Assembly: GCA_037783545.1 (NCBI GenBank) | Contig: JBBELK010000376.1 | Coordinates: 62,001 to 126,000, forward strand | Origin: Henricia sp. BOLD:AAB3569 | Taxonomy: Eukaryota; Echinodermata; Asteroidea; Spinulosida; Echinasteridae | Reading direction: 5' to 3' | Length of the DNA: 64,000 nucleotides | Notes under the pieces: model-generated | Databases searched by the model: none | Seen by the model: only the letters and a program-made list of their open reading frames with translations | Told to the model about the DNA's origin: nothing | Made by a program: the position numbers and the translations under genes | In this document: piece after piece, positions 53,694 to 63,779 of the stretch | How positions within the stretch are numbered: the stretch's first letter is position 1 | Layout of the letters: the number at the start of each line of letters is the position of its first letter

Positions 53694-54544
53694 TTGAGTT
53701 AAATTACTTTTCGGTAGATTTTATCAGAAACCTCATCTTAAAATCAAGATTTAGATCTTACTTCAAGTCTGGTTCGTGTGTAGTTACGGTACCTTTTGTG
53801 AAATATGCATATAGGCAGGGGCTGTCCAAAATTGTCATGGTTCTGACGAAGTGTAGGCAGATCCAGAACCTTTTTTTTCTAAAAATTCCCATAACAATGT
53901 TAAAAAACACGATATTACCTGTACTACTACCATGTATACTATGGGAAGGGGAGCGCGTTATTCCCTCTCCTTTCCTTTTATCTCTTCCCCTTTATTTTTT
54001 TTCTCACAATTTTAACAATTTCAGGGTTTGCCAATGAAGGTGAAGGGAGTCGAGGGCCACATACACGTAGGACTTTACATGCACTGTAAAGTTTTGATAT
54101 TTTATGGTAGTGACACAAAATGTCAAGTATTATTTCAGTGGGTGGGGTGGAGGAGAGAGAGATGGAGGTTCTTGAAAAATACTATTCTCTGGAAAATGTG
54201 AATAACTTTGGAATAAACTAAATTTACAGTATTTATGTTTAATAATCAAGGTGGTTGAAGACATGTGCTGCATGCCACCAAACACGTCTCGCAAGGGCAC
54301 AATTTATATGAAGGTCACTCGTTCTATGGCATGGCTGGAGAGATATGCAGCAAGGTATGGCGATAAACTTCCAGACTCGACAGTGGAAAAATTCATCTTC
54401 CTTCATGCCTCACCAAAGTAGAAGTGTACAGCATGATGAAGGCTAATCTGACAGAAGTGGGGAAGAAGCCATGTAAGAGCAGCATGTTCTTCCGTCTTTG
54501 GAGAAGGCACTTTAAACATGTTGCAATACCGAAGGTAATTATAT

Positions 54545-55100
54545 CATACACATGAACGTCAATGACTAAAAATATCTGCATTGAACCTTCATAACAAACA
54601 ATAGTCTTTAAACCATACATGTGCTGTACATTTTTTAACAACGGGAGTTTCAACATTGAACACTTCAACAATAAGCAGCTGAACAAGAGCTAGGCGGTTT
54701 CTCAGGTGGACTTTTGAGAAACGTATCACACTGGGCAAACTTGAACTAGCATATATTAGTGAACCTCGTGTGACTGCATTTCAGCCAGTCAGGATTGAGA
54801 ATAAGAAAGGTGTGCAGGCCTTGAAATTCAATTTCGAAAAGGGCACAGCAATTTTATCTTAGTAAAGTCAACCTGAATAAGGAAATACAAAATTGTCAGA
54901 ACATTGTAACCACTTTGCGATAAGTGAATTTAAGTGTCTTTGGGGCGGTTATACAGAATTGACCCATACATGTAGGTCAGACAACCAGGTCAGAGCTCGT
55001 CTATTATCTTGTTAGCTTGGGATCAAGTCAATTTTTGGCAGCCCCAGAGACATACATGTATACTGCATTACCAAAAGTGCAGTCTCTCGATCTAGGGGAG
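54545..55100. other. No certain gene; possible further pseudoexon
   Basis: A + frame at 54750-54860 reads ISEPRVTAFQPVRIENKKGV and stops. It could be decayed coding sequence but matches nothing known to me. Confidence 0.3.
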
Positions 55101-55109
55101 TAAATCGAA

Positions 55110-55190
55110 TATGCCTAGCCGTCGCAGAGTGGTTAAGCACAACACGGCAATTTGCCATGGTGCAGTGGGTTTAAGACCTGGGTGTGTTAT
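55110..55190 (+). repeat. tRNA-like SINE head, Ser/Leu type
   Basis: GCCGTCGCAGAGTGGTTAAG at 55119 is a close A-box match, and GGGTTTAAGACCTG at 55168 is a degraded B-box. Confidence 0.55.
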
Positions 55191-55374
55191 AAACAAAATT
55201 TGCAAGCCTTGAGCTATATTCTTAAGAATCCCTGTCATTTAACATTTGTTTCAATGTCCACTTTCCAATCATTAGCAATGGTTACATGTCTTATTCCTTG
55301 ATTTTTGTTTTGTTCTTTCCCCCCCCCCTTTTTTTTGGGTAATATAACAGGAGAAAAATTAAAAATAATTAAAG

Positions 55375-55755
55375 GTAGTAGGATTGTTAAACCGTTACAA
55401 ATAGTTCCATCCTCCTGTGTGATGAAAGATATGCATAATTACAACCAACCGGAGAAGAAATCAGCTCCGTACTTTTGAGAAAACGGTAAAAAATATCTGT
55501 ATTTCAATAGTCATATAGGCTATCCCCAAACCTTTCTGTGTAAAATGAGCAAAAAATATCATTTATTCTATGTTTGGTTCAGTTTTCCCTTAAATCTTGA
55601 AAATATGACTTAGGCCATTATTTTAAGAAGGTGACGATAAGTGAGGCGAGATGGCGATGGGGCGAAGTTTAGATGGGGCGAAGTTTAGATGGGGCGAAGT
55701 GGTAATGGGGCGAAGTGGAAATGGGGCGAAGTGGAAATGGGGCGAAGTGTCCGAC
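55375..55755 (-). repeat. GGGCGAAGTGG-core repeat, copy 3 (partial)
   Basis: CATCCTCCTGTGTGATGAAAG and CAGCTCCGTACTTTTGAGAAA match copies 1 and 2. The core at 55660-55750 consists of units GATGGGGCGAAGT. The other flank is absent. Confidence 0.75.
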
Positions 55756-55857
55756 ACCCACAATTCAGCCATGATCAAGTTCCCAATTCTTTCCTAAAAC
55801 TCAAACAAGAAATTCAGAAATGTGTGTGTAAATTATGATTGTTAATCCTTTATGAAT

Positions 55858-56293
55858 TGCATGTGGGGCATGTGGAGTCATGCACACAGTCAGAGAATCT
55901 GTCTGTTGCGAGGAAATAGATCATGTGGTGCAGCGTATGGACGAGTTTGTCAACGACTTGGACTGCATTTTGGAACATCCAGGTTTCCACACCGTGTGTT
56001 TGGATACATATGTTTTGGACACTGCTTATCATCAGTACTGCCAATTTATTGCTAATTTATTCTCATTGTATAATGAAAATGTCTTTATTCCATTACTTCT
56101 TTGTCACAGGAAATACAGACACTGCGGCTATCGCCAACTGGCAATATGGTGTTGGGGTTTCCTGGAAAAACATGTGCGCGTTTCTCTTCCATCGTGTGCA
56201 GTGTTAAAAGAGAGACTTACCCTTCAGAGGAATACAAAGGTTTTCAAGAGATCTGAGTACCCTTTTAGCATTCCAGTTTTCTTAACAGGTTAA
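55858..56293 (+). CDS. Protein with P2X7 C-terminal (ballast) domain, N-terminus not found
   Basis: This cysteine-rich zinc-binding domain forms the cytoplasmic 'ballast' of vertebrate P2X7 receptors and also exists as stand-alone proteins in invertebrates. The frame reads ACGACGVMHTVRESVCCEEI, then DLDCILEHPGFHTVCLDTYV and LDTAYHQ. A 75-base intron (56035-56109, GTACTG...CACAG, phase 2) is likely. It then continues KYRHCGYRQLAIWCWGFLEK and HVRVSLPSCAV. The order of conserved elements (Cys pairs, CC, HPxF-x-x-VCL, YRHxxYRQ, WCWG, LPSCAV) is complete. The intron length is a multiple of three and carries no stop, so retention would only add 25 residues. There is no channel domain, and the first exon or exons are unknown. 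The stop codon lies at the edge of a MITE, so the native C-terminus may differ. Confidence 0.8.
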
Positions 56294-56424
56294 AGGTGCA
56301 GATTAGTCAGCAATGCACGCACACTAAATTCGTGCCACGCAGCTTTAAAGCAAAGGCATGGAGCTGTGTATTTCGTGGCAACAAATTGGCGTGCACGCAT
56401 TGCTGACGAGCCTTTGCCTTTAAA
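56290..56424. mobile_element. MITE overlapping the stop of the P2X7-domain gene
   Basis: Left TTAAAGGTGCAGATTAGTCA and right GACGAGCCTTTGCCTTTAAA are imperfect inverted repeats. CAGCAATGC(A/G)(C/T)GCACG blocks pair inside. About 135 bases. Confidence 0.7.
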
Positions 56425-56429
56425 ATGTG

Positions 56430-56955
56430 TTTAGAACGTAAATTCTTCAAATTGAAAGTTTATTTTAATGGCATCGTTAAAATAATACAACCAAGTGTGT
56501 AATGTAATATGTAATGGACTTTTTGCGGGTTTCCACACAAATTGGAATTGGTACAACTGACCTTAGGTTGGTTCCTGATTCTACTTGACTAGATGGAATT
56601 TACTAGAGGAATGCGTAGAAAATGTGTGTGTGAATTGTCCGTTATTTCAAGAAATTGTGTGTCTGACATGCTGCAGCCTGAAAGAGAAAAGCAGGTGAGG
56701 ATACTCACTGATGACAAATTATCAAAAGCCTCTTTGGCAGGAAAGGTTAGGTTTTATGTTTGTATATGGGACTAATTTAAAATGCCTACTGGCATGACTG
56801 GCAATTAACGGTGAGCAGTCATGGGGTGATACTGGTTAGGAATGACCACATTATTATGTCATTAACGACGTACATGTGACACGAATAACACAAACATACT
56901 TTCAAAGCAATTTCTGGGATTCTAGATTCCGTAACGTAAACTGAATTTCAACATT
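56430..56955. other. No certain gene
   Basis: A 60-codon + frame (56593-56775) is Cys/Arg-rich at its start and has no recognised domain. Confidence 0.3.
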
Positions 56956-57399
56956 CACATGGCGGACATTGAGGGACTAGAGCACCTCATTGGCATATTC
57001 TCGGAAAATGAACTGGCTGATGATGTGGTCGACCTAAATCCCCTTCCCTCGTTGAACACCATGCATGCAGGCGTCACAAGAAAGTGAGCATTTTGAGGAA
57101 GACCAGAAAGACCATGATGTTGGAAAGCCGCCGATAATTGGAGACATCAATGCGGAAGAAGTGGTGCCGGATGAGCGAGAGCAAGAAGACAAGAAAAAGC
57201 TAATTCCAGATTGGAAACATAGAAACCCGAAAGCGAGCGTCTATAATGAAGAAATTATATCCATGTATAGTTAAAAAAAGTTAGGACAAAACCTTTTGGA
57301 AAAGATGATGCAAAATGTAGTTTTATGTTTCAGTAATATCTCATTAAAATGCGATTTTATACTAAAGATTTCCTGGAACTATTCAACAGACATGACAGA

Positions 57400-57649
57400 T
57401 GATGATGATGGCAGAAATTATCAAGTACAAGTACGTTTGCGAGAAAAAAACACGTGCTTGCAGTTCTTCCGACAGGGTTCGGAAAGAGTTTGACTTACAT
57501 TGTACCTTCCCTCATCCAAAATAAAATGGCTGTGGTCATTAGTCCGCTAAAGGCATTAATGACCAACCAGGTGAGATCATTGAAGGCAAAGGGTATTGAT
57601 GCCGTTGCGATTGTGGCTAAGGAGGAAATTACCCAAGAAGACAGGAATC
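57400..57649 (+). pseudogene. RecQ-like helicase exon, copy 2
   Basis: The DNA-unwinding ATPase motifs are clear: HVLAVLPTGFGKSLTYIVPS (Walker A, motif I) and MAVVISPLKALMTNQVRSL (motif Ia), then KGIDAVAIVA. The frame is open from about 57412 to a GTAAGT donor at 57650. Two TGA codons lie just upstream. No DEAH box or later motifs were found downstream. It lies inside the proposed methyltransferase gene, on the same strand but not in phase with its next exon, so I treat it as separate. Confidence 0.7.
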
Positions 57650-58954
57650 GTAAGTATTTGTGAAAAAGTTCCCTTATTACTGCTCAGGCATTTTTTAAAA
57701 TTAATAGTCCAAAAATGAAAAGAAAATATTTAAACACGTGTAATAAGCAGCGCCCGCTATGTTAGATAATGTCCCAAGCCCTCGATGTGTAACATATTTA
57801 GTGGTAAACTTTAATAATGACTTGCCGGCAGTTCAAGCCAAAGCCGGACTCGCCGTCACCTGTGATGGACTTCATTGAAACATTTGAAGTAGAAATGGAG
57901 TTGCTGACGCCCTTGTCATCCCAAGACCAAAACAGCCTGAGCAATGATGGCACAATCACAGACCTTGACTCATCAGAAGAGAGACAGATAGATGACGCTT
58001 CACAATGCCGAGAAGGGTAATTTTAATTAATTCATTTTTTGGGTTTAATTTTTTTTTTTTTTTAATGAAATGGGACCTGTTAATTTCTTAACATTCGTTT
58101 TTATAGAAAGTGAGTAACAGGAGAGTCCAACTTAAATTATTCATTGTTAAAATAATTTACCTAATTGAGTTGTCTTGAAGAAGTGCTTAAAAATTGCAAT
58201 ATGGATCATTCATATGATTACATAATAGCATTAACAAGAAATATATGACATCAATTAATTCAAAAAATTTTTTTGGTTATGTTTGCTCTTTTCCATGTAA
58301 ATGTAGATCATCAAACAAGCGCCCAATTGCTGAAGTAGATGTCACTCCACTCATCAAAAAGCATCGTGCAACACCGGACAACCATCAGGACTCGCAAGAA
58401 GTCCAAGCTTTGACATTTATAAGGTTATAGTAAAAAAACCACTGATGTTTAGTAAACTTATTTATCTGGCACATAAAATAGTGCACCAATACCAGCAACC
58501 TTTTTGTTTTCACATCCAAAATGGTGATTGCAAATTTCAAATTTTCTTCCCATGGATATTATTTTGGCGAGGTATTCTAAATGATTGAGAAGTTAGATTG
58601 AAATCTATTTTCAAGAACAAAATGTGACACATTCCTTTAACTTCACATCTTGTGTGAAGTTGGCTTTTAACCCTTGCAACATGACATTGTTACCTTTGTA
58701 AAGCATTTACTGTTTGTAATTTTAAGCATTTCGGTTTGTGACTGATTTTACAGGAATGGGATGAAGTGCAATTGGAGGCATTTCTAGCCAGCTTCACTTG
58801 TATCAACGTCACAGCCAATATGACGGGATATTCTTTGGTCGTTTTGTGCCAAGTGCCACAACAGGAATGGGTCATGCAATTTTTGAAGAAAACACAGCAG
58901 TTTGCTTTTGTCGCAAATTGCTTCTACACCCTAACAAATCTAAAATCTGGTAAG

Positions 58955-59580
58955 TTTGCTTAACTTCAGTTTTACAAATAATGTGAAATCTAAAAATAAT
59001 GTGAAATAATGTGAACGTCTTCCAACTTGTCTGTTATAAATCGACCTTTATATCGTTGGAGTGGAGATTCTGGGTGCAGGTATTACTTAAAACGATAACT
59101 ACCATAAGAAATTGATACCGGTATCACTAAGACACACATGTTGTATTGAACATATTGGTAAGCAAACTTACCAATATGTAGCAAACTAATAAAACGTACA
59201 AAGAAAAACAAGATTCCCTGAAGGTGCAGCTTAGAACTTCAACTGTGTACTGAACGTGCAACACGAAGTACTAATGCTGCATATTGAAAACACTGCCAAT
59301 GCAGCATGTGCAAAGTACACAATGTACATTTATGCACACGAACCAATGTCGTTGTGTAAGGAAATTACACTTCATTCTTCTGAGCACGCACGTATGTCAA
59401 AATTGAAAGGATTTGGCGCATGAGCAAACCGTGACACAGCCTCTTTAAAGGATTTTTCCAAGCACTTGTACAGTTCTTGCAGCAGAAGCAATTTGTGAAA
59501 CAAGATAAACTTAACATATTTTAATAAAATGGCTGGAAATATAAGGCAGTAACTCATGTTTATCTGTTCTTCTTATATTT
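58955..59580. other. Intron-like region with a small hairpin
   Basis: ACATATTGGTAAGCAAACTTACCAATATGT at 59151-59180 is a perfect hairpin. Otherwise no feature. Confidence 0.5.
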
Positions 59581-59584
59581 AAAG

Positions 59585-61538
59585 AGGATCCACTGACCGA
59601 GTCTGTGTGGGGGATGATGGTGGCAAAGCACCAACACTCAAAAAAATCAAGTGGGCGTTGAACTCTCAATCTGATGCCAACATCATCACATGCGCTACAG
59701 ACAAACTCTACGGAGGAGATGATGGGAAGATAGTGGACCCGCTACAAAAGCCTCTGAATCTCTACAGGGAGTTCGTGCTGACTTTTTCAGCTCCACATCA
59801 GTGGGTATTGGACGCATGCTCTGGAACAGGTGTGTTTCAAACTACAGTCAAACCTCAATAACAAGAGCATTGTTAAAACAATGTTCTGTACACAAGAAGG
59901 GAAAAAAGTCAGTACATGTACTTTGTTTTGAAGATATTATGCCGTGGAGAGAGGAATTATAATTATTTTTGTATGTTTCTATTGTTTGATATATTAGTTA
60001 TCGATTTCTTATCTCGTTTTACGTTTTATATTAATAAAAAAGGTGAAAATTTAGGCTTATTTCCAACTAATGATATTCCTCTTTTCTGGAAACTCTCGAA
60101 ATCCCGCCGCTGCGGGCAGCAAACAGATTTGGCCAAATTCGTGATGTCATTTTACGGACAAGTTTTTAGCCAAGAAAGGCATAGTGCAGTCTGGTGCCGC
60201 AGCACACATTGTGTAAGAAGAAACCTATGTTTGGTCTTGATCCCACCGCTATGGCCGGTATGCTCGCACGCGTGAGTGCCTGCGTGATCGATAGGCGATC
60301 GTCTTCGTTTGTTCGTACTACACCTCCCTGTGCACATTCATCAGTACTGAGTGCTTTGTGAATTACACGCCGAACAAACAGCCCGCCAGCCGGTAGGGTT
60401 TCAGCGAATGCGCGCTGGACATTCTCATAAAATTGCTACATTGCATTATTGACACAGTCACATCACAAAACGCCCCCAAAACACTGCTGGGCAATTCCGT
60501 AGTGACTGACGTTACAGGTTTTAAGACATATTGTTCTGTATTGCCCAGGTTAATCAAGGGTGATCCCCTACTTCTATCTAACTGAATAGCTAAGCCCCCA
60601 AAGCTGTTAAAATAACTGTCACTTTGTTTACTAATGCAATATTGTATGCAGGGGAGCTCATTAAATGTGCGTGACTGACGTTACATAAAAAGGACATGCA
60701 AAAAAATCAATCATCTTTATTTTCAATTTTTCCTCAAACTAATGATACATTAAAAATGGTTATTTTACCCCTCAAAATTCAGATTTTGCTTCTAGTTTGG
60801 GCTAAAAAATGGGCTAAAAAGTGCCCTTGTAAAAATACATTTGCAAAGTCAATTTTTTTGTAAATAGTTTTCCTGACATAATTAAATGTATTTATTGGTT
60901 TAATGTGTAATTTTGGGCATTTCCTCTCTCCACGGCATAACATTTTAAAATTATGTTTAATCCTGATAATAAAAGGTTCCTGTTATAACAAGGAAATCTG
61001 CAAAGTCCCAAAGACCTTTTCTTAATGGTGTTCGACTGCAGCAGACTTTGCAAAGAATATGCGAAACATGTATAGTTTCTAATGCTTTTTGCATACGTGT
61101 GCATATACCCTTATGTATTAAGCTTTAATCGGCATAACTTAGTGGCATTTTAACTCGGTCACCGTGCTGTTTTTAATACAGGTATTCTTTAAAGTTGGGT
61201 TAAAATCCCTGATAGAAGATGTCTGACCAAAACGTTTAAAACCAGTGTGTTCTGTGCCCTTGACATGTCACATTTGCACCTTAAATCCATGCATTTGACG
61301 AAATATTTCATATTTTTAAAAATTAACTACAGGAACTGGGTTGATTGCAGCATTAAAAGAGGGAAGAAACTGCGTGGCTGTGGATGACGACCCAGAAAAG
61401 CTGTCACACCTCCCTGCAAGGCTGCATGAGCATATAAGTCACATGAGAACTGCGGCTGCTCCTACCCCTGCCCAAGATGATGCTGAAGACATGATGGATG
61501 TCTACAGCTACACAGAAGAGGCAGAAGATGACAACTAG
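59585..61538 (+). CDS. Methyltransferase motif-I exons (SAM-binding)
   Basis: Exon 59585-59829 ends SAPHQWVLDACSGT with phase 1 at GTGTGT. Exon 61333-61538 completes the glycine and continues TGLIAALKEGRNCVAVDDD, then an acidic C-terminus ending TAG. Exact phase agreement over a 1.5-kb intron supports true exons. Confidence 0.75.
59835..61330. other. Intron of the methyltransferase gene, no feature
   Basis: AT-rich; the frame at 59916-60275 lacks any domain. A cluster of CpG sites lies near 60240-60420. Confidence 0.4.
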
Positions 61539-61639
61539 CGAGATAATAGCTTCAACAGCTAATAATACCATATCCACATTTTTTCCCTTCAGTTTTCCAT
61601 TTTATCATGGAGGTGTATGTTTCTACTTAACACCATCAC

Positions 61640-62745
61640 AATGTGTTTTCAGCTAAAAAGCGACAGTCTTATTTAAAACACGATTCAGTGCCGACCCTCT
61701 TCACCCGAAATTCTGAAATGCTCGAGGTCACTTGGTTTGTTTACAAAACAAGGTTGTGCTGTTTACAAACGGCTGTGGTTGTCGACCACTGAAGCCATCT
61801 GTTGACTGAATCAGTATATGCCAAATTTGAACGGAAAATTGCACTTTTGTGGGACTAAGTAAATGCACTGCATCGTATAAACTGACCTTTGACTTCTTTT
61901 GTTAATTTTGAAGGAACACACCGGCTTTGTTGGGCTATTTTGGGCTCGAAATAGACCCATACATTACTCTGAAAGTCTTTCTGAAATAAACTTAATAGAT
62001 CCAAAAAAGAAACCATCAAATTTGGCTGTTTTTTAGAATTAAAAAAAGAAAAAAAACAAGGTCACAATTTATCCGAAAAAGATTTCTAGTTAGGATAAAT
62101 TACATGCCAATCGTGATTGGAAAATAATGTCCTATGAAAACCATGTACAGACTGTATTTCATAAGAAGGGTTTCTGGGTATATATGGACGAGTGAATCTC
62201 TCAGATTTTCGCGTCTTTGCAGCGATAAATAATATCCGAAGAAAGAACAACACCATTGTGGATGTTGAAGAAACCAACTAGTTCCATTCGAGTTGCTTCC
62301 TCAAGTCAGTCCTGACTTGGGGAGGATAATGCAAGGTGTGACGAGTCAGGGAAAACCAGGTTAAACACGTGTCAACCCATGTACGTTTTTATCGAACACC
62401 ATCTTTATTTACAAACGCATAATGCAGCGCCGAATGGCTGGAAAGCGTATAGCCCAACATTTGGCCTCTAGTTAATTTTACAATTTTTTAGTTAATTACA
62501 TGACATTTTGATGCATTTTTTTCATGACGACCATTGAAAAATTGCTACAATGATGCTACATCGCTACATTTAGTAAACAATAAGCCAGTGTGTCCCTTTC
62601 AGCATTTTCAGTTAATTACGTGACATTTGAGTGGTTTTTTATTGGTTTTTGTTTTTTACAACCACCATCGAAAAATTAGTCTCAATGATGTTAAATCACT
62701 ACATTTTGTAAACAGTACGCCGGTGTGTTCCTTTAAAAGTATCTG
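61640..62745. repeat. Mosaic of MITE fragments shared with 13.9-16.2 kb
   Basis: 61670-61755 matches 16026-16110 in reverse. 61905-61960 (ACACACCGGCTTTGTTGGGC) matches 14750-14790 in reverse. 62530-62605 and 62665-62740 are an internal direct duplication (GTGT(C/T)CCTTT, TAGTAAACA(A/G)), also related to 13990-14060. Confidence 0.65.
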
Positions 62746-62749
62746 TCTA

Positions 62750-63050
62750 TAAAACTGTCTCACAGAAATAACACCAATATAGATGCTGTAAAACTTTAGA
62801 AAACACTGATTCCCCCACAATTCCTCCAAAAAGGCATCATTTTAAAACTGAAAAAAAAAACATTATACAGTGTTTGTTACAAGGAAACTTTGGATTGGAT
62901 GGCCCTAAATAGTAAGAGGCGAAGGGTTTATTTCATAAACAATCAAGTGGTTACATTTTTATGGTGTTTGCGGGCGATACGGTTCTCGGACAGTTCGAAC
63001 TCGGATTACCCCCGTCTGTAAGAAATACGGAATAATGTACAGTTAAATCT
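62750..63050. other. No feature recognised
   Basis: AT-rich sequence leading into the minisatellite. Confidence 0.4.
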
Positions 63051-63054
63051 GAAC

Positions 63055-63755
63055 GAAGGGTGCCAATTAGCAACCCTCTTACATTGCACATTGTGTATTT
63101 CATTCGCTCGGTTTTTGTGTTACAGATGAAAGAAGGGTGCCAATTGGCAACCCTCTTGCATTACATAGTGTGTATTTCACTTGCTCGGTTATTGTGGTTA
63201 CAGATGAACGAATGGTGCCAATTGGCAACCCTCTTGCATTACATAGTGTGTATTTCATTTGCTCGGTTATTGTGTGTTACAGATGAAAGAAGGGTGCCAA
63301 TTGGCAACCCTCTTACATTACATACTGTGTATTTCACTTGCTCGGTTATTGTGTGTGTTACAGATGAAAGATGGGTGCCAATTGGCAACCCTCTTACATC
63401 GCATACTGTGTATTTCACTTGTGCATTTCACTTGCTTAGTTATTGTGGTTATAGATTAACGAAGGGTGCCAATTGGCAACCCTCTTACATTGCACACTGT
63501 GTATTTCACTTGCTCGGTTATTGTGTGTTACAAATGAAAGAAGGGTGCCAATTGGCAACCCTCTTACATTGCATACTGTGTATTTCACTTGTGCATTTCA
63601 CTTGCTCAGTTATTGTGTGTTACAGATGAAAGAAGGGTGCCAGTTGGCAACCCTCTTACATTACATACTGTGTATTTCACTTGTGTATAAACTTGCTCGG
63701 TTATTGTGTGTTACAGATGAAAGAAGGGTGCCAAATGGCAACCCTCTTGCCATTG
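63055..63755. repeat. Minisatellite, nine units of 75-93 bases
   Basis: Each unit contains GGGTGCCAATTGGCAACCCTC, an imperfect palindrome, then TTACATTACATACTGTGTATTTCACTTGCTCGGTTATTGTG in variable form. Palindromes start near 63059, 63137, 63212, 63292, 63374, 63467, 63545, 63635 and 63727. Longer units carry an extra TTGTGCATTTCAC. The 189-codon frame across it is a by-product of the repeat. Confidence 0.92.
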
Positions 63756-63779
63756 GTTCGACATTCCAATAAAGATTCA

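Larger units (their letters stand above)
50287..54540 (+). pseudogene. Second-type DUF7869-like protein, N-terminal and central exons, frameshifted
   Basis: Probable exons: 50287-50553, acidic (DSDQDPDYDPSSDESSANEN); 51138-51235, with HKRLNPETWKQN then, one frame on, RGHGHPYKSKSGN; 52348-52446 (KQQKYKRVRFQDVLEES); 52980-53262; and 54248-54537. The 52446/52980 junction is phase-compatible. Exon 52980 begins with a Cys-Cys-x-x-x-Cys zinc-like motif, then QSFVHRQWVFDYFSDH. After a frameshift near 53190 it gives TTAWRNIYGITKTRFYYLK, a very characteristic motif. Exon 54248 gives MAWLERYAARYGDKLPD and, after another shift, HLPSCLTKVEVYSMMKANL and MFFRLWRRHFKHVAIPK. These motifs belong to the second large type of these transposase-like proteins. 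The catalytic C-terminal half is absent here; a C-terminal exon of this type lies at 38304-38877. Clearly decayed. Confidence 0.7.
56959..61538 (+). pseudogene. Spliced amino-type DNA methyltransferase-like gene (permuted, motif IV not seen)
   Basis: An S-adenosylmethionine-dependent DNA amino-methyltransferase fold. Proposed exons: 56959-57274 (MADIEGLEHLIGIFSENELA, acidic; a 4-base ATGC duplication at 57061 breaks the frame); 57832-58016 and 58307-58423 (Ser/Asp-rich, phase 2 joined, KKHR nuclear-signal-like); 58754-58949 (EWDEVQLEAFLASF, TGYSLVVLCQVP); 59585-59829; and 61333-61538. The last two join in phase to give WVLDACSGTGTGLIAAL and GRNCVAVDDDPEKL. This is motif I with Gly-rich loop and the acidic cofactor residue at the next strand. 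YGGDDGKIVDPLQKPLNLY precedes it, so motif I follows the target-recognition part, as in beta-class enzymes. The catalytic Asp-Pro-Pro-Tyr/Trp (motif IV) expected before EWDEVQ was not found. A frameshift in an A7 run near 59640 is required. Linking the first exons to the methyltransferase is inference. Confidence 0.6.

Noticed and set aside
57400..57649. RecQ exon as an exon of the methyltransferase gene
   Set aside because: Its donor leaves phase 1, but the next exon at 57832 reads openly only in phase 0; joining them hits a stop within about 16 codons.
63060..63629. 189-codon open frame
   Set aside because: It runs across the minisatellite; every unit repeats the same peptide, so it is a repeat artefact.
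63055..63755. CRISPR-like array (short palindromic repeats with spacers)
   Set aside because: The spacers are near copies of one another and the genome is eukaryotic; this is a minisatellite.
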